This document shows, piece after piece, positions 1 through 9,696 of a stretch of 64,000 nt of DNA. Position 1 is the stretch's first letter, and each line of letters opens with the position of its first letter. Origin of the DNA: Rhizopus sp. PT2906 (taxonomy: Eukaryota; Mucoromycota; Mucoromycetes; Mucorales; Rhizopodaceae); the NCBI GenBank assembly GCA_025529335.1, contig JAMYHX010000001.1, forward strand, positions 1-64,000. Reading direction: 5' to 3'. Made by a program: the position numbers and the translations under genes. Under the pieces are notes generated by a model. It searched no databases. It was not told where the DNA came from and was given only the letters and a program-made list of their open reading frames with translations.

Positions 1-1286
1 TTTTTTTTTTTTGAGAGAGAGACAATTTTGACCTAAAAGACATTTCTTGTCTTCATTCTTATGACTTGCATTGCTTCCTCTATCGCTTTGGTTATGCCCT
101 GAATCCATAATTTAACATATTTTCTAAGCTATTTACTCTCTTCCATGTTTTATTGATAGTCCATCATGAAACATAATCCATTACAAAAATGGAAGACCTG
201 AGTCAACCCACTTTAACCCAAATGTACATTGCATCATGCCCTTAATCCAGTTTATTTGTTTACATGTCAAAGCCAAGAGAAAAATCTGAAAGTTCCATAA
301 AAATAATGTCAAAATAGGAGGAGGGAGGAGATAAATATATAATTCATGCAGTTTACATGAATGCCTTTGATAACGTAAAAGGAATAAGAACCACTACTGA
401 TGATCCCAGTCAATGTACTTTATTCTTTATCGTCAAGATGACCATAACTAAGACCCGTATTCACGGTTGTAATGATCATAGGCTTTTATCATCAGCCCTC
501 TGTGGCCTTGCTATCATAAGGGCAAATAAAATGTGGCGACGAAATTGTATGCCATCGCATTTGGCTTACTTTACTGACTACTTCTAATTATTATATCGAT
601 CTAGCTACTGATGCTCATCAAACGAAATTATTTCGTGTTATATGCTTACTCAAACATTTAACGAGCGGTGATCCAGGCTCTCTCTTATCTATGCATAACT
701 CCTAAATACGTATCCTTTGGTGTCACAACCACATCCAAACTGCTTCATAGTCTTGCATAATACTTCCCTTTACTTTCTCCTATAGTATTCTCTGACTATT
801 GGCATCATTCTTCTTCTTTTTTTTTTTATCTTGCTTAGTACTGTTGACGTTTAATCTCCATCTACAACGTTTAGTAGTGGTATAATGCTTATGATTTTCT
901 CTTTCTGGGAAGTAACGTAAGGCTTAGTTTATTGTATCACTGTCTATGTTGAAACTGCATAATATTTTTTTGAAAATCCGTAAGGCTCTCTTAATTATTT
1001 TGCCTTTATGATGTCTTCACGTTGTTTGGTTGATTACCTTGCCTTCTTGAGCATAGCAAATAGCAAAGATATTATTTTTGCAATTACTACTACTACTACT
1101 ACTACTATTACTAACAAGTGTGTTCTCTCTGCGGTATTTACCTACAAGCTGATAGTAGTGAGGAGAGCCAGTGATATTGGGCTATTTGATCTTCATAAAG
1201 ATGTAGGAGCATTAAAGTTTTCTCCGTAAGGATATGCTCAACAGGCTCATCCTTACAGTCATTTCAACGAAGTACAACTTGAAGAA
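1..1286. other. no supported gene; AT-rich intergenic DNA
   Basis: I see only short reading frames with no recognisable protein motif. The stretch opens with a poly-T run and has a short (act)n run near 1085-1110. A splice-acceptor-like cttttctccgtaag around 1220-1229 sits just before the weak coding trace that follows, so the 5' part of that trace could lie here. Confidence 0.4.
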
Positions 1287-1646
1287 TTGAGAAAGGAAAA
1301 CACTCAACTAAAAGCACAAGTTGAGGCCACGCGTTCTAGTGTGATTAAAGTAATCATTCCAAGACATACAGAGCAAGAAAAACTGGCCCATGGCTTGTTT
1401 GCAGATAACTTGTCCCCTAAGCCTATCATTGACCATCCATGTAACAAGGACTCAAGTAGGAGGCACCAATTCTCATGGGATCTTTATAGAAAGCTTATGG
1501 AAAAGAAAAAGAAAAGAAGCAAGTATAGAGAGCATAGAGAGCGGTCAAAGGAGAGGAAGGGGTTGAAGGAATGGATGGGACCAAGGTTTGCTAAGAACCA
1601 AACTAGCCCAGTGTTAACTGGGCTAGTTTGGATGGGCAATCTATAA
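1287..1646 (+). CDS. hypothetical charged coiled-coil fragment
   Basis: The open frame begins with a non-ATG codon, so this is probably the 3' part of a spliced or decayed gene. The same frame is open upstream from about 1232, giving a glutamine- and histidine-containing lead into a heptad-like stretch (EVQLEELRKENTQLKAQVEA). Beyond it lies a basic region rich in KKKKRSK and REHRERSKERK, then a short tail that contains the two arms of a perfect 15-bp hairpin (1598-1631). I do not recognise the family. The charged, low-complexity sequence and missing start make it as likely to be a relic as a working gene. Confidence 0.3.
   Translation: MRKENTQLKAQVEATRSSVIKVIIPRHTEQEKLAHGLFADNLSPKPIIDHPCNKDSSRRHQFSWDLYRKLMEKKKKRSKYREHRERSKERKGLKEWMGPRFAKNQTSPVLTGLVWMGNL
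1598..1631. repeat. perfect 15-bp inverted repeat, 4-nt loop
   Basis: Arms 1598-1612 (ccaaactagcccagt) and 1617-1631 are exact reverse complements separated by gtta. The hairpin lies inside the 3' end of the open frame at 1287-1646, about 15 bp before its stop codon. It could be a transcription-end structure or the edge of an old mobile element; nothing else in the sequence decides this. Confidence 0.8.
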
Positions 1647-2022
1647 TACTACATATCAATTTCTTACAAGAGTAAATGATATAACTTAGGGCTAACTGGA
1701 AATATAGTTGACCTTACTTTTTGGTCCAAAGAAGAAAAGAAAGGAAGTCAAGATCAAACTATGTGCAGGAAGTCTCTAACGGTTTTTCCTTTTGCTATAA
1801 AGTGTTGACCGTATTTATCTTATACATATCAGAGATATCAAGCTCGTTTTATGTATTATACTATGTTGTCTTTTAAATAATAAGGATTGATAGCCAATTA
1901 AAGTGTAATTGTTATTGTTCTTAAATTGTGTGCGAATAATTTGTGAATAAAATGTAGACTTTTCCTTCAATAAATAACAAAAAGTTGTCTTTATTTTGCA
2001 CAAACAAGGATTGGACGTTCAT

Positions 2023-2535
2023 TTATTTACTTTTGTTACTAGAAAACTTGTTTACGAAGTTCTCGAGCTTATTTTCAATCTTGTCTGCCAAAGATTTATT
2101 AAACGTTTCTGACTGATCCGTTGTCTCTTGCTGTGTATCTTGGGCAGTTGGTGCATCAGACTGAGGATAATCACCCATGTAAGAAGCTTGTTGAGGAGCA
2201 GTGTTGCCATAATTGTAGTCAGTTTGACCAGTAGTGTTACCATAGTTGTAATCAGTTTGACCAGTAGTGTTACCATAGTTGTAATCAGTTTGGCCAGTAG
2301 TGTTGCCATAATTGTAGTCAGTTTGGCCAGTAGTATCACCATAGCCATAGTCACTTTGGCCAGTAGTATTGTTATCATAGTTATAATTGGTTTGAGCAGC
2401 AGTGTTTCCAGGATTATAAGTAGTTTGAGCTTCAGTAGATCCAGGAGAATATCCTCCTCCCTGTTGAGCAGGACCCATATTGTAGTCTTCGGGGTAGGTA
2501 GTCTTGTTGTCGTCTGGAGTAGGCATACGATTCAT
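2023..2535 (-). CDS. small hydrophilic tandem-repeat protein, unknown family
   Basis: From the first in-frame ATG (2535) the product is 170 residues; the frame stays open upstream to 2568 but without an ATG. It has no signal peptide and no membrane segment. Its centre is a run of 11-residue units of the type NYGNTTGQTDY, four near-identical copies plus degenerate ones, encoded by 33-bp DNA repeats at about 2204-2370. Both flanks are rich in Q, T, P and N. The last 45 residues turn into a charged, probably helical tail (SLADKIENKLENFVNKF). A TATA box (TATAAAAGG on the minus strand near 2575-2585) lies 40-50 bp upstream of the ATG, which supports expression. The repeats recall disordered stress-type or adhesive proteins, but no function can be assigned. 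Confidence 0.6.
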   Translation of the reverse strand: MNRMPTPDDNKTTYPEDYNMGPAQQGGGYSPGSTEAQTTYNPGNTAAQTNYNYDNNTTGQSDYGYGDTTGQTDYNYGNTTGQTDYNYGNTTGQTDYNYGNTTGQTDYNYGNTAPQQASYMGDYPQSDAPTAQDTQQETTDQSETFNKSLADKIENKLENFVNKFSSNKSK

Positions 2536-2574
2536 AAAAGAAGAGAGTTCGTTTTCATTATGCTTCAAGATCCT

Positions 2575-2586
2575 TTTATACTATAT
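2575..2586 (-). promoter_or_regulatory. TATA box of the tandem-repeat gene
   Basis: On the minus strand the sequence reads TATAGTATAAAAGG about 40-50 bp before the start codon at 2535. The spacing is right for a core promoter TATA element. It lies in the 330-bp divergent interval shared with the THO1-like gene that starts at 2868. Confidence 0.45.
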
Positions 2587-2867
2587 TTCGACTCAGTGAA
2601 ACAAAGTATGAAAAAATGCTGATGCAATCTAGGGAAACCCAAGTCATAAGTACTAATACCGGGCCATTGATAAATGCATTTAAAACCGTAGTATAAGTTG
2701 CATAAACTTTATATAAACCTAACCCCTCTTTAACAATGCATGGAACCATTCTTGTTTTAGTGCGTTATGGTACTGATTTGGTAAACGAATTCATGACAGT
2801 CTATGTGACAGTCTTTTTTGGTCTCTTGTTCTCTGCTGTTCTCTCTCTCTTTTTTAAATAAATAGAA

Positions 2868-3758
2868 ATGTCTGAAAAGTACAAGAATTTAAAGGTTAAA
2901 GATCTCCAAGGTAATCAACTTTGAAGCTTTCACAAACGAAATAACGACTGATATCAATAAAGAGCTCTTGCAGAAAAACGGACTTCCTCATACAGGCAAA
3001 AAGGAAGAATTGATTGAAAGATTAGTTCAACACGACGAAACTATTGAAAAAGAACTCGGCTCTCTAGAAGAAGAGTTTGGTAATCTTGAGGATTATAAAG
3101 GGTAAAAAAAAAAGAAGGAGGAATGAAAGAATTTTTAATTGATGAAGCATGTAGAGATGCCAATCCCGTAGAACTCACTACGGATATATCGAATGAAGCT
3201 AATGCAATAGCCAAAGAAAAGGCTCAGGAAGAGGAAAAGACAGAAGAGCCAAAAGAAGAAAAGGAAGAAACAAAGAAAGGGGATGATAAACCAAAGTCAG
3301 ATTTCAAATATACGCCCATCACCTTTGACAAGGCATCTTCTACCTCTCCAAAGCCCATCGTTCCTGTCACGCCCAAGGAAGTAGCAGTAAGCGACGATGC
3401 AGAAAAGGCAATAGAGAGAGCAAAACGCTTTGGCGTACCATTGACTGAAAAGGCAAGAAAAGAACTTCGTGCAAAACGATTTGGATTGGATAAAGGCGGA
3501 AATGATGACGAAATACTGAAGAAGAGAGCAGAACGATTTGGTCTTAATAAAGGTGATAATGATCCTGAGAAACTAAAGAAGAGAGCAGAACGATTTGGAT
3601 TGAATAAGGGAGGAAATGATTCAGAGATTCTAAAGAAGAGAGCTGAACGGTTTGGATTGAATAAGGTACCTACTACTACTGATCCTGCGGAAGAAGAAAA
3701 GAAGAGAAAGCGCGCCGAGAGATTTGCAGAAGACAATGCAAAGAAACAAAAAGTGTAA
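2868..3758 (+). CDS. THO1: THO1/SARNP-like SAP-domain mRNA export protein
   Basis: Exons 2868-2910, 2963-3101 and 3155-3758 join into 261 residues. The first intron splits the N-terminal SAP motif, which reads LKVKDLQ across the junction to LLQKNGLPHTGKKEELIERL; this helix-extended-helix binds DNA or RNA. A short acidic helix follows, then a Lys/Glu-rich linker (about residues 75-130) and a C-terminal array of repeated KKRAERFG-type blocks at about residues 145-260. SAP plus repeated RAERFG blocks is the hallmark of yeast Tho1 and human SARNP/CIP29, which bind RNA and the DEAD-box helicase of the TREX complex to promote mRNP assembly and nuclear export. Both introns are GT-AG, 52 and 53 bp. 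The last exon alone looks like an ORF starting at 3123, but that ATG is inside intron 2. Confidence 0.88.
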
Positions 3759-3857
3759 ATGAGCGTCGGAGTAAAAACTATGATTTATGTCCTTTTGGTT
3801 CTTTTCCCTTTTACTCTTTCTTCCTTTCATTTTATTTCAAAAAATAAAACAAGGTTA

Positions 3858-4940
3858 ATGAAAATAGGTAATAGTTTGGCTTTTCTTTGTGATTGATTTG
3901 TATTTATGTGCAATATAAGCTTGCTGTCAGTTTGATCCAAAATGGGGCGATGTCTATGGCAATATGAGAACGGCAAATGACATGCTAAAAGAGTACTTTA
4001 AAAGAGAGATACATTGATTTCTATAATTATTAATACATGATTTAAGCTACATATCAAGCGACATAGACGTACTCATTCTACCCGAAATGGCCTTTACAGG
4101 TATTGTTCAAATCGATCTTTATAAATGTTCTTTTCTTTATATCCTTTTTGCTTAGGATACGTCTTTAACTCGGTTGAAGAGATTATGCCATATCTTGAAG
4201 ATGCAGAGACTGGCCCAACAGTTAACTGGGCTAGAAAACAAGGTATAGCATAGAGTTATATGCATCGTAAATGATTAACCCGCGCGTTCCTTCCCTCCTT
4301 TAGCCCAAAGGCTAGAGTGTTATGTGATCGTAGGATACCCTCAAAAGGAAGGCAATAAATACTACAATAGTCTCTGTTGCGTAGATCCTCAAGGGAATTT
4401 GATCAAGACATATCAAAAATGCTTCTTGTTTGAAACTGATGAACAATGGGCCACTGAAGGTTCAGGTTTTGTGTCTATGGAAATGGATGGTTTAGGAAAG
4501 GTAATTGTTATACAAATGACATATATACTCTTTTCTATTTATTTGCTGTTGTTGTTGTTGTTGTGTCATAGGTGGGATTTGGCATATGTATGGATATCAA
4601 CCCTTATCAGTTTAAAGCTGATTTTTACGACCATGAATTTGCAAATTATCACCTAAAACATGATACGGACATCATATTCTGTTGTATGGCCTGGCTAAAG
4701 GGTTCAGGTGATGAACGAGATATGATCAAGTACTGGGCGTTTCGATTATTACCACTACATAGCGACTCAGCAAACGAAAGGCATACGTATTTTATTGCAT
4801 GTAATAGAACAGGTGTAGAAAGAGGAAAAGAGTTTGCAGGTACAAGTTGTGCTTTAGATATATCCAACAAAAACTTTACTATACTAGATTTTATGGGTTG
4901 CGATACAACAGGTGTCATGATTACTGAAATTTTACGATAA
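3858..4940 (+). CDS. NTA1: protein N-terminal amidase (nitrilase superfamily)
   Basis: Six exons (3858-3867, 3920-3992, 4047-4099, 4156-4242, 4304-4500, 4572-4940) give 262 residues. The first exon is only 10 bp but is fixed by the conserved start MKIACCQFDPKWGDV. The carbon-nitrogen hydrolase triad is visible: Glu41 in LILPEMAFTG, Lys113 in KTYQKCFLF, and the nucleophile Cys146 in GFGICMDINPYQF; the last string is typical of Nta1. The enzyme deamidates N-terminal Asn and Gln of proteins to Asp and Glu, the first step of the Arg/N-degron pathway. The protein is shorter than yeast Nta1 (over 450 residues) and lacks its C-terminal extension. Its stop codon is only 17 bp from the stop of the convergent PRP46 gene. 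Confidence 0.87.
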
Positions 4941-4957
4941 TTGTGTCTTTCTTCTTT

Positions 4958-6518
4958 TTATTGATAAAAGTCTTCGTCCTTTACAGCATTTTCATCTTCT
5001 TTATAAATCTTGATTGTCTTGTCTGCTTCACCCGTGATCAAACGTGAGCCTGTTTTATCAAAAGTACTGCAAAAGATACCTGCTTCAGCATCAAGAGAAC
5101 CTGGTTGCACTATAGTGTCCATTGATTGGAAATTGTATCCTGACTTCCAGTCATTAAATCCTAGTGAACCATCATCACCGCCAGAGAAGATAACACCGTC
5201 CTGGTTTACTGATATTGTGTTGATGATAGCTTTTCTCCTCTCGTAATTTTGAATGAATGTGCCTTCTGGGCATTTCCATCCTTTCACTGCATCGGCACTG
5301 CCACTGACAAAACCAAACTCGGTAGGATGAAGTGCAATAGCACGCACGCTCTTTTTGTGATGTGTCAAGACACCCATAGTCTTACCAGCTGCCAAATCCC
5401 ACAATCGCATGGTACTATCCATAGAACCTGTGATGACTTGAGGATCAGCTTCTTGACATTTAACAGCCGACACCGTGCTTGTGTGGCCCGTAAGTACGTG
5501 GATTGCTTGCTTTGTTCTCATGTCCCACACTCTTGCGGTTGCATCTCGACCAGACGTAACAAGGACATCCAATGTGGGATGCAAACTTAACGAATACACG
5601 CCCGATAGATGACCGTGGTAATGACGAATGACCTTGTTTTGTTCCAAATCCCAACACTTTACCATCTTGTCCTCACCACAAGAAAAGAGGTATGGATGTC
5701 TTGGAGAAACCTCTAGCGCACGTACGGTACTGATGTGGCCTGTAAGTGACAACTTTAAAGTACCTGATGCTAAATCCCAAATTTTGATAGTACGGTCTCC
5801 AGCACCAGTAGCAAACCATTTGTTACCAGGCTCGACAGCAACAGCTCGTACCCAACCCAAGTGTCCACTGATGACACGCATCAACTTCCAAGGAGCATGC
5901 CAAACTGGACGAATGATTCTAGCTCTTGCTCTACGTACAAGTGAACCTCCACCGGCTATACTGTCTCCAAATATATCTGGTGTATATTGATCTTTATGAC
6001 GGATAGCAACAACGCCTTCATTTTTACCATCCCTACATTCTAATGGTTAATCTTTTTTTTTTTTCCTTTAAAATTGTCATCCTACAGTTTTGGCTTTTCT
6101 TCAATCGATTCAATCAACTTGGAAACTACACTGCCACCCTCAGCAGTACTTTCCTCGGTCTCTGCAGGTGCTTCCTCTACTGTTGTCGTCTTTGCCTTCA
6201 TGCGTGCTTTGGCTGCTTCCTTTTGTTGTTTGATCAACACGTCAGGTAATTTACCAAGTCCTTGGTATTCATCGTTAATTTTGCTTGTTAATTTGATACG
6301 TTGACTACAGTTTATATAGTTTAATAATCAGCACTTTCCTCTTCTTCTTTTTTATACCTTTCTTGTTCGTCCATGGCTGCCTGACTATAAGCTGTTGAAA
6401 ACATGATTCTTGTTTTTTTAGCTGAATTAGATAAAACTGCTTCCATGTCTGTTATTGGTGATGACGATGGTGCTGGTTCCGTAAGAGTGTCAGCATTTGA
6501 TCTTTTTGCAGTAACCAT
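4958..6518 (-). CDS. PRP46: pre-mRNA splicing factor PRP46/PLRG1, WD40
   Basis: Exons 6518-6358, 6304-6086 and 6032-4958 make 484 residues, close to human PLRG1 (514) and yeast Prp46 (451). The N-terminal 175 residues are polar and probably disordered. Residues about 180-480 form seven WD40 repeats, beginning at the family-typical WHAPWKLMRVISGHLGWVR and including GDRTIKIWDL, EDKMVKCWDL, RDATARVWDM and SMDSTMRLWDL. PRP46/PLRG1 is a core member of the NineTeen/Prp19-associated complex that stabilises the catalytic spliceosome. I took the ATG at 6518 because the open frame upstream of it has no other ATG. Introns are GT-AG of 53 bp each. Confidence 0.93.
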
Positions 6519-6682
6519 TGTAATCAATCTAGTAAAGAAAGAAAAAAAAAAGGCAAAAAAAAAAAGGACTATAAAAGGAGCGTCATCATCACTTGAATTA
6601 CCGCGCGGCGGACTGCGAGTTCTTTATGAAAAAAAGTGAATGTTTTTTATTTACAGTTGCATATAGAAGTATATAAATATAA

Positions 6683-7917
6683 TTATTGATGACCAAATTT
6701 ATGAACAATAGCCTCATAGCAGAAGAACATGATAGCAGCATTAGGCACCACTCGTAATAGATGTGCAGTCATACCACCATATAAAGCAGCAATACCTTCT
6801 TCTTTAGCTACCAAACGCAAGCATTGCCACAATCCAGTATATTTCAAAACACCATTCTCTGCTGGTTGTCTTAGCCTTGTACGAATCACTTCATGTGGAT
6901 AAGCAACACATGCTGCCACAAACTTGGAAGTGGCTGCTGCTCCAAGATGTCCAATCCAATCCTGTGGTGTCTTTCCACCAATTTTATTACTTTGTATATT
7001 GCTGCTGGATGAAGTACTCCATTTCTTTTTGAGATTCTCATAAATAACCCATTGAATCGTTCCCTCGGCAACCCCCAGATAAGAAGCACTCATACCCTTG
7101 TATAATCCTCTTATGCCTTCTTCACGAACAATATGATATAAACAGTCTATGCTGCCTTGGTATCGACGAGCTCCATTCCCTTGAAGCTGTAATCTTGTCT
7201 TTATAACCCAAATAGGATTGGTTGCAGTGGCAGTGACAATACCTGGAAATATGTTACTTTTTTTTTCTCTCTTTTTTTTTTGCATAATTTTTGTTATTAC
7301 CTGCTGTGGCTGCGGAGACAAGGTGAACACCGGCTGTTTCTTTACCATTGTTCAGTTCGGTATATATTCTCTTTCCATTTCCATAAGTGAAAAAGTTGAT
7401 AGATCTTGCAGGAATGACGCCTATCAAGTTAGGACCCAGTCCCTTGAAATAAGCTCGAAATCCTTCTACTTGATTAATTCGCCTATATACATGTTATTTT
7501 CATTGTTCATTCTAAAAGGTTGCAACTCATACATTAATAATCTTCCTGTTTCTATAAAATGGCCCAGTAAGAATCGGCTTTGATGAAGTGTATTCGATTT
7601 CATTGTTTGTTGATAAAATGTAGACTGTATCCAAGAATGGTTATTTATTATTATTATTAAATCAAATTGTTGACATACCTGAAGTCTAGTCTTGACCACA
7701 TCAAGCGGTGAAGTACATACAGCACCAACTAATCCACCAACACTAAAAGTATAGTTTATCAACACTATGTATAATAAACAATATAAGCAACTTACCCTCC
7801 TGCTACAAAGTGAACATAGGATTTTGATTCTTTTGATACTGTCTTTAGAGCACTTGTTGTTGCTGTTGCCTTGTCTATTTCACTAAAGGGGCGTTGTGTG
7901 GTTGTTATAGAGGCCAT
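6683..7917 (-). CDS. RIM2: mitochondrial pyrimidine nucleotide carrier (SLC25A33/36, RIM2 type)
   Basis: Five exons (7917-7796, 7742-7679, 7624-7533, 7482-7301, 7242-6683) give 339 residues. All three mitochondrial-carrier repeats are present, each with the PX(D/E)XX(K/R) signature: SPLDVVKTRLQ, NPIWVIKTRLQ and YPHEVIRTRLR. The second signature with Trp in place of the acidic residue, the string GVAEGTIQWVIYE, and VIPARSINFFTYG are characteristic of the Rim2/SLC25A33/SLC25A36 branch, which exchanges pyrimidine (deoxy)nucleotides across the inner mitochondrial membrane. A short polar N-terminus precedes the first transmembrane helix. Stop-containing intron 3 shows as a spurious open frame in other readings. 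A (ga)n tract lies about 35 bp upstream of the start codon. Confidence 0.92.
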
Positions 7918-7953
7918 GTCTCTCTATGAATCTAAATATGTATATAATAAAAA

Positions 7954-7972
7954 AGAGAGAGAGAGAGAGAGA
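7954..7972 (+). repeat. (ga)n microsatellite upstream of RIM2
   Basis: About nine GA units lie directly upstream of the minus-strand RIM2 start codon. Similar CT/GA tracts precede several genes in this window and are probably promoter-associated. Confidence 0.7.
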
Positions 7973-8335
7973 AATGAAAAATTCATGTTGACGGGGGACC
8001 GTTAAGCGGACATCCTACAGATCCGAAGTAATAAAAGTCACAAAGGCTTAACCATACAAATTCGTATCTTTTGACTCATCTCACCGCATTGGTTCCGTTC
8101 TTGTTGTTTAGAAACTTGCCAAATTCTATCTTTTGCGCAGGATGTTTTACCCTTCTTTTTATTTTGCAATGCTTGGTTCGATACATGATTTTTAAAGAGA
8201 ATAGATATGTAAAGGCATAAGCCCGCTCTCCTCCGATTTAAAGCAAGTCCGTCAATGTGTGCCAAATTGACATTATTCATAAAAAACAAGGTGAATGTAA
8301 TATTCTTTCAATGCACCCCAAGTTGTTTTTCATAC

Positions 8336-9330
8336 CTGTATTCGTGAATATCTTCATCAGAACCGCTGCCCAGAGCTCCCATAGATTTAAGTCTACTTCT
8401 TAATACTTTCTTCTTCTTCACTCTGCTAAAAATAAAAACCCGATTAGATACGTATGCGAATATTTCTAATTGTCTCATACATACCTATTGTTGAAATATC
8501 ATGAATAATGTCGAGATGTTTGTGACTTTGAGCAACAATCTAGCTAAAACATTTGTACGAGAAAGCAATGTCGATGATGTCTGATGTCCAGGCAGATCCA
8601 GGAGATCAGCGTCATTATGTCTTGTCATATCCACAGATACCGGGTCATCAGTGGAATTCTCATTATCAGTAGCAACGAAGCAGTTAGAAATTTAAACAGA
8701 ATCTGTCAGTACGGGCGTATCTGCAGACTCTTGCTAGTCATTCGTCTCTTAATTATCAGAATTCGAGGTAATGGAAGTGGTGTTATCATCAATTGCTGGC
8801 AACGTCGAGCGACAGGTTGTATCATAGCTAGAAACGCGAAAGAATGTAGAGTAATTGACATCAGACAAGGCTCGAGTCTCTTGTTAAATAACTTTTTGCA
8901 CGTATTCGGCACTGCTGATATGTGCGTCAAGATCCGTCACCAATCGGGTTTTCCGTAACCAAAACTGTTTGCTTGCGAAGGAATTTTTCCATAAATTGAA
9001 TTCCTTTGTCAACCTATCGTAATCATCCGGTATATACTTGAATATAATGTTCTTATACCGCGAATAAGCATAGTCCCTTCTGAACAAGTCGATTTTCTCA
9101 CAAAAAGCAGGAAAAGTGAGGGTGGCCTTATTTTCGATGCAATAGGTGATGTGGTGAGGGTTGTTGACTTTCTGGTTCATTCCTACAGCAATTTGCTTTT
9201 TGTGGGCAGGTTCACTATCACTTTTGTTGGTCCGTCGCTTTTGTAACATCAAGAACTTTGCCAAATTCAAATGAGAAACACTACATGCACCAGAAACTAG
9301 ACCAATACTACGGGCGTTACCTCTACTCAT
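8336..9330 (-). pseudogene. decayed gene of unknown repeat-type family, several in-frame stops
   Basis: From ATG 9330 the frame is intact for 148 residues (MSRGNARSIGLVSGAC..., then KNIIFKYIPDDYDRLTKEFN and SFASKQFWLRKTRL), stopping at 8884. Read on in the same frame and the sequence still looks coding (S/T/D-rich, PAIDDNTTSITSNSDN, DNENSTDDPVSVDM) down to 8485, but it is interrupted by TAA, TAA, TAG, TAA and a final TAG. Beyond it, a canonical acceptor and donor bound an exon-like block (8425-8336) reading KVLRSRLKSMGALGSGSDED. A further open frame lies at 8038-8289. The frame conservation past several stops is what marks this as a broken gene. It lies head to head with the Fanzor relic at 9.7-10.6 kb, so both may belong to one old insertion. 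The family is not one I can name. Confidence 0.6.
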
Positions 9331-9696
9331 TACTTATAACGTCTTCCGACAAACTTTCCAATGTAAAGCGCAAAGTTAGAAAATATCCAATCCAATGATA
9401 ACATAGAAACCTTATATGCTCAAAATTCAAAAAGAACTGGTAAAAAGAGACACTTGATGTATTTTTAATGTCTCACAAGCTAATTTGCATAAAGGTACCA
9501 GGAGAAATGATACTTTTGATGTAATAAAAGCAAAAAAAGGACGTAAAGAGAAGACACTAGGCAGCTACCTCCGAAACGACCTCTTCTACAAGTAGAATAA
9601 TCTGTAGTTCTTGCCAAGAGGAGGAGCACATATCTACAAGAAGTCGCTCCTGTAGGAATTACGACCTGAAATTAATGGAGCTTCTACAAATCAAAC

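Noticed and set aside
2128..2622. Long plus-strand frame opposite the tandem-repeat gene (Val/Ser/Ile repeats)
   Set aside because: It is the antisense of the 33-bp repeats; periodic DNA keeps several frames open.
3224..3736. Minus-strand 170-codon frame opposite THO1
   Set aside because: Shadow of the KKRAERFG repeats on the other strand.
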